Below are positions 61,385 to 64,000 of a stretch of DNA of 64,000 bases, piece after piece. The position numbers and the translations under genes are program-made. This DNA is from Gaiellasilicea sp963829845 (GTDB lineage Bacteria; Actinomycetota; Thermoleophilia; Gaiellales; Gaiellaceae): NCBI GenBank assembly GCA_963829845.1, contig CAWHKD010000012.1, positions 62,001 through 126,000 on the forward strand, read 5' to 3'. The notes under the pieces are model-generated. The model saw only the letters and a program-made list of their open reading frames with translations, was not told where the DNA came from and ran no database searches. How positions within the stretch are numbered: the first letter of the stretch is position 1; each line of letters begins with the position of its first letter.

Positions 61385-62038
61385 GCCGCGGACGATGCTA
61401 CTGCCGGAGCCGCGAGGGGCGTCCGCCCGAGCAGCCAGAACGAGACCTCGACGACGGGCCCGATCCCGACGCGCGAAGACGAGCGTGCCGATCCCGACGG
61501 TGCCGCCGAGGAGGAAGCCGACGACGAGCGCGGCGACCTCGAGCCCTGTGCGCGCGGCGCCGAGCCTGACCCCGAGCCGCGCGCGACGTGACGAGCATCA
61601 GCGAGTCGCGCGGGCCGGCGCCGAGCGACGCGCAGATGTAGAAGGCGGAGCCGACGCCGAAGCAGGCGAGCGCGACCGCGATCAGCGCGATCCGGAACGC
61701 CGAGGCGGCTCCTCCGAGAGCGCGTCGACCGGGTCGAGCGCGGTCAGGCACGATCACGAAGGAGCCGATCGAGGATCGCGTTCAGGAGCGTTCCCAGCCC
61801 GATCTCGGCTCGCAGCCGCCAGACGAGGACGAGCACGACGACGGAGACGAGCAGGTTCGCGGCTCCGAAGGAGATGCCGAGCTGCTCGGCGAGACCCTGA
61901 TGGAGGACGTCCCAGGGCGGCAAGCCCGAGCTCGGACTCGAGGAAGCAGACGATCCCGCAGGCGCAGAGGAAGAGCCCGATCACGAGCCAGACGATGCGC
62001 GAGGCGAAGCCGCCGTGGAGGGCCGGTGGCGCGAGCAC
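61381..62038 (-). CDS. YczE/YitT-like integral membrane protein (frameshifted)
   Basis: About 215 residues from GTG 62038. Repeated two-half layout typical of the YczE family: FASRIVWLVIGLFLCACGIVCFLESELGLPPWDVLHQG, then ASAFRIALIAVALACFGVGSAFYICASLGAGPRDSLML. Both halves have a helix followed by the loop [E/S]LG.GP.D. Shifts near 61915, 61745 and 61590 break the reading. Function unknown. It overlaps rmlA by four bases. Confidence 0.75.
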
Positions 62039-62068
62039 GCCTCTGAACGTAGCTGTGCGGTGGGCGCG

Positions 62069-63294
62069 CTAGCGGACGCGGATCGTGCGCGCTGTAGGCG
62101 CGGTCCTGCGGCGAGTAGATCCGAACGCTCGCGCCGGCGGGCGCCGCGACCGCGGTGCTGAAGAACCCGCGCGCACTCGTCCGGCGGGTCCCGCCGCTGA
62201 ACCGCCAGGCACCGCCGTTGCGCGACCTGGACCCGGTAGGCCTGGACGCCGCCACGCGGCCGGACCTGGCCCCAGAGGACGAGCTTGCCGCCGCTCCGGC
62301 CCGGCCTGTGCGATCGGCAGCGGGAAGGCGAGTGCCGCGAGCTTCGGGCGGCCGGCGATGTTGAAGAGGCCGCTCTGGAAGCGGCTCGCCTCGGGCTCGT
62401 CCTTGACGAGGTAGTGGATCAGCATGTCGACGCGCGGGGCCCTGTGGGCGCGCAGCCCCGACTGGCCGAGCAGCTCCGCCTGCCGTTGCTGGGTGACGCC
62501 GTAGGCGCCGGTCTGGTAGCCGTACTCGGTCAGCCAGATCCGCTTCGGCCCGAACGCGCGGCCGACCTCTGCGATCAGCTTCTCGAGCGTCGCCATCGTG
62601 ATCGTCTCGCAGTAGCTGCAGCCGCCTGTGAACGGCGTCTCGCGGCTGCTCGATGGATAGGGGTGGTGTGCGTAGACGTCGAGGCGCGCGCGGGCGTTGC
62701 GCATCCCGCGGATCCACCTCACCGGCGAGACGCCGCCTGTCGAGCCGCGCGGCGCTGTGACGCCGCCCGCGACCTTCGCGCCGGGGATCACGGCGTGGAT
62801 CGCCGCGTAGCCGGGATTGAGGATCTGGCGGACGTAGACGCGCGGGCGAGGTCGGGCGCAGCCAGCGCGCCTGGTTCGGCTCGTTCCACATCAGCCACTG
62901 CTTCACCCAGCGGTAGCGCGTGGCGGCGGCGCCGGGCGAAGCCGGCGAACGAGGATGCGCCGGGAGCGAAGTTCTGCGCCCGGCCGCCGTTCGCCCACGC
63001 GGGCGAGCCGACGATCCCGACCACGGCCGGGATCCCGCGGCCGCGAAGGCCGTCGAGCACCGCGTCGCTGTCCTCCCAGGCGTACTCGCCGCGCGCCGGC
63101 TCGATCTTGTCCCAGTGCAGGTTGAAGCGCACGACGTCGACGCCGAGCCGCTCGAGCCGGTCGAGGCGCTCGTCGAGCGTGCCGGCGCCGTGGGCGAGCC
63201 AGGCATCGTCCTGGATCCCGAAGCGCACGTTCGGCGAGGCGCCGGCCGCCGGCGCGCAGAGGCCGAGCAGCGCGCACGAAAGGACAGGCGGCAA
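62069..63294 (-). CDS. Secreted TIM-barrel glycoside hydrolase-like protein (frameshifted)
   Basis: About 405 residues; start uncertain, TTG 63294 chosen because a signal peptide follows directly (VLSCALLGLCAPAAGA). The barrel resembles GH5/GH39-type enzymes: FGIQDDAWLAHG, VDVVRFNLHWDKIEPARGEYAWEDSD, then across frames WVKQWLMWNEPNQARWL with the acid/base Glu in NEP, YAHHPYPSS and RIWLTEYGYQTGAYGV with the nucleophile Glu in TEYG. Shifts near 62935, 62850 and 62300 break it; the tail ends TIRVR at 62069. Probably hydrolyses an extracellular glycan. It reads the same way as the YczE-rml genes, 30 bases upstream. Confidence 0.78.
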
Positions 63295-63356
63295 GCGAGA
63301 AGTCGCATTCAGCGGCGGGTTCCCGGCCGTCCCGGTTTCGACACATAAGGATCCTG

Positions 63357-63488
63357 TTAACGACGCGCGGCGGCGGCGCTTTCCGCGCCTTCACGCCCGG
63401 CACGTAGCGCACTGCCGCGAACCAGACGTAGACGCGCAAACGCGAGCGCAGCGCCGAGCAGCTTCAGGATCCGCCGCACCAGCGTCAT
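63357..63488 (-). CDS. Small basic protein, uncertain
   Basis: ATG 63488 opens a 43-codon frame beginning MTLVRRILKLLGAALAFARLR. After about residue 20 the other frame (RVYVWFAAVRYVPGVKA) has the better third-position G/C, so a shift near 63440 is likely and the true length is unknown. No family recognised. It is divergent from hsp20. Confidence 0.35.
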   Translation of the reverse strand: MTLVRRILKLLGAALAFARLRLVRGSALRAGREGAESAAAARR

Positions 63489-63525
63489 GCGTTCGATCGT
63501 ATCGCGCGGGGTAACGTCTCCTTCA

Positions 63526-63966
63526 ATGGCGCGGCGCGACATCGACCGCCTGCAGGGGGAGATCGAGGAGCTCTTCGCCGACCTCTGGCAGGTGCCGCGC
63601 TTCTCCGGGGTCCGGCACGGCTTCCGCCCCGCCGTCGACTGCTTCCTCACCGACGATCCGCCCCAGCTCGTCGTCGTCGTCGAGCTGGCAGGCGTCGACC
63701 CCGACTCGATCGAGCTCGCGGTCGAGGAGCGAGCGCTGACGATCTCCGGCGAGCCGCGCCCGCCCCGCGTGTCGCGGGTCAGGTCTACCAGCAGGCCGAG
63801 ATCGAGTACGGCCGCTTCGAGCGACGGATCCCGCTCGAGCAGGACATCGACGCCGCCGCGGCCCGCGCGCGTCTACGAGGCCGGGATGCTCCGGATCACC
63901 CTCCCGGTCGCCCGGCGCGCCGCGGCCGGCCGTGCCGTCGTCATCGTCGTCCGCAGGACCGGCATG
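63526..63966 (+). CDS. Hsp20/alpha-crystallin small heat-shock protein (frameshifted)
   Basis: About 145 residues from ATG 63526. N-terminal arm MARRDIDRLQGEIEELFADL, the alpha-crystallin domain VDCFLTDDPPQLVVVVELAGVDPDSIELAVEERALTISGEPR, then, one frame over, QVYQQAEIEYGRFERRIPLE and finally YEAGMLRITLPVA, the conserved GxLxIxLP-type strand. Shifts near 63770 and 63870. The stop probably lies at 63964-63967 (ATGA). ATP-independent holdase. Confidence 0.85.
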
Positions 63967-64000
63967 AGCGAGACCGCGCTCCGAACGGCTGCGGCTGCCG
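63964..64000 (+). CDS. Start of a downstream gene, cut by the window edge
   Basis: ATG 63964 overlaps the probable hsp20 stop (ATGA) and opens MSETALRT. Only 12 codons are visible. If one base is corrected near 63982 the reading becomes ERLRLP, which would suit the N-terminus of a Lon protease, a frequent neighbour of hsp20 in these bacteria. Too short to assign. Confidence 0.25.
   Translation, partial: MSETALRTAAAA

Overview
This is a high-GC, gene-dense chromosomal window (by eye around 70% G+C, strong G/C in third codon positions, many GTG/TTG starts, and genes chained by 4-base ATGA/GTGA overlaps). Gene content fits an aerobic actinomycete, most likely of the Thermoleophilia (Gaiellales/Solirubrobacterales-like). 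It includes a caa3 oxidase, PknB-like kinases, a SUF Fe-S system, TatA/TatC, a DUF6458 membrane protein and a YczE-like protein. The lineage is inferred from gene content only; no rRNA gene is present.

Layout. 0-7 kb: a cyclase/ATPase regulator cut by the left edge, a PASTA-less PknB-type kinase, a GABA-type aminotransferase, PdxH, a scar where an ABC permease and a NarL-type regulator are both truncated, and a CBS protein. 7-14 kb: a secreted DUF4015 glycosidase-like protein, dcd, a short-chain reductase, a repeat-rich intergenic region, then Rieske/SufU/SufS, a LON-domain protein, a methyltransferase and a MaoC protein. 14-27 kb: EttA, GNAT, two lipoproteins, an M6 metalloprotease, an MFS exporter, a BBE-like flavoenzyme, a YceH-like protein, a CbxX-type AAA protein and a fatty-acid alpha-dioxygenase-like haem enzyme overlapping a metallo-beta-lactamase-fold gene. 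27-32 kb: a VOC protein, a 1070-residue glycosidase-like/esterase fusion and a TolB-propeller protein with a C-terminal calcium-repeat tail. 32-37 kb: sufC-sufB-VOC-VOC-VOC-sufD. 37-41 kb: tatA-tatC-amidohydrolase, a TPR protein, a STAS protein and a dihaem cytochrome. 41-46.5 kb: ctaC-ctaD-Usp-ctaE-Usp. 46.5-50.2 kb: DUF6458, a large PAS/GAF histidine kinase, a four-copy 78-bp tandem repeat and tRNA-Lys(CTT). 50-64 kb: surface-sugar genes (a WbpA/WbpB/WbpD-like trio and rmlA-rmlC-rmlD-SRPBCC-rmlB), a subtilase next to a SpoIID-domain protein, a second kinase, a YczE-like protein, a secreted glycosidase-like protein and Hsp20.

Quality. Many conserved genes (sufC, sufB, tatC, ctaD, rmlA-D and others) carry single-base frameshifts, several of them compensating pairs, concentrated at about 0-2.4, 15.9-16.4, 33.7-45 and 52-64 kb. 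In each case the rest of the protein continues in another frame. I read these as consensus sequencing errors, not gene decay, and call the genes as full-length CDS with shifts noted. Two apparent in-frame fusions (tatC-amidohydrolase and rmlC-rmlD) are produced by such shifts.

Most notable: a dispersed repeat family at three loci, both orientations, arrayed beside tRNA-Lys; three VOC paralogues inside the SUF operon; the alpha-dioxygenase/MBL pair; the glycosidase-like/esterase fusion; stress-protein genes interleaved in the cytochrome oxidase operon; and an unassigned roughly 230-nt structured stretch behind the Rieske gene.
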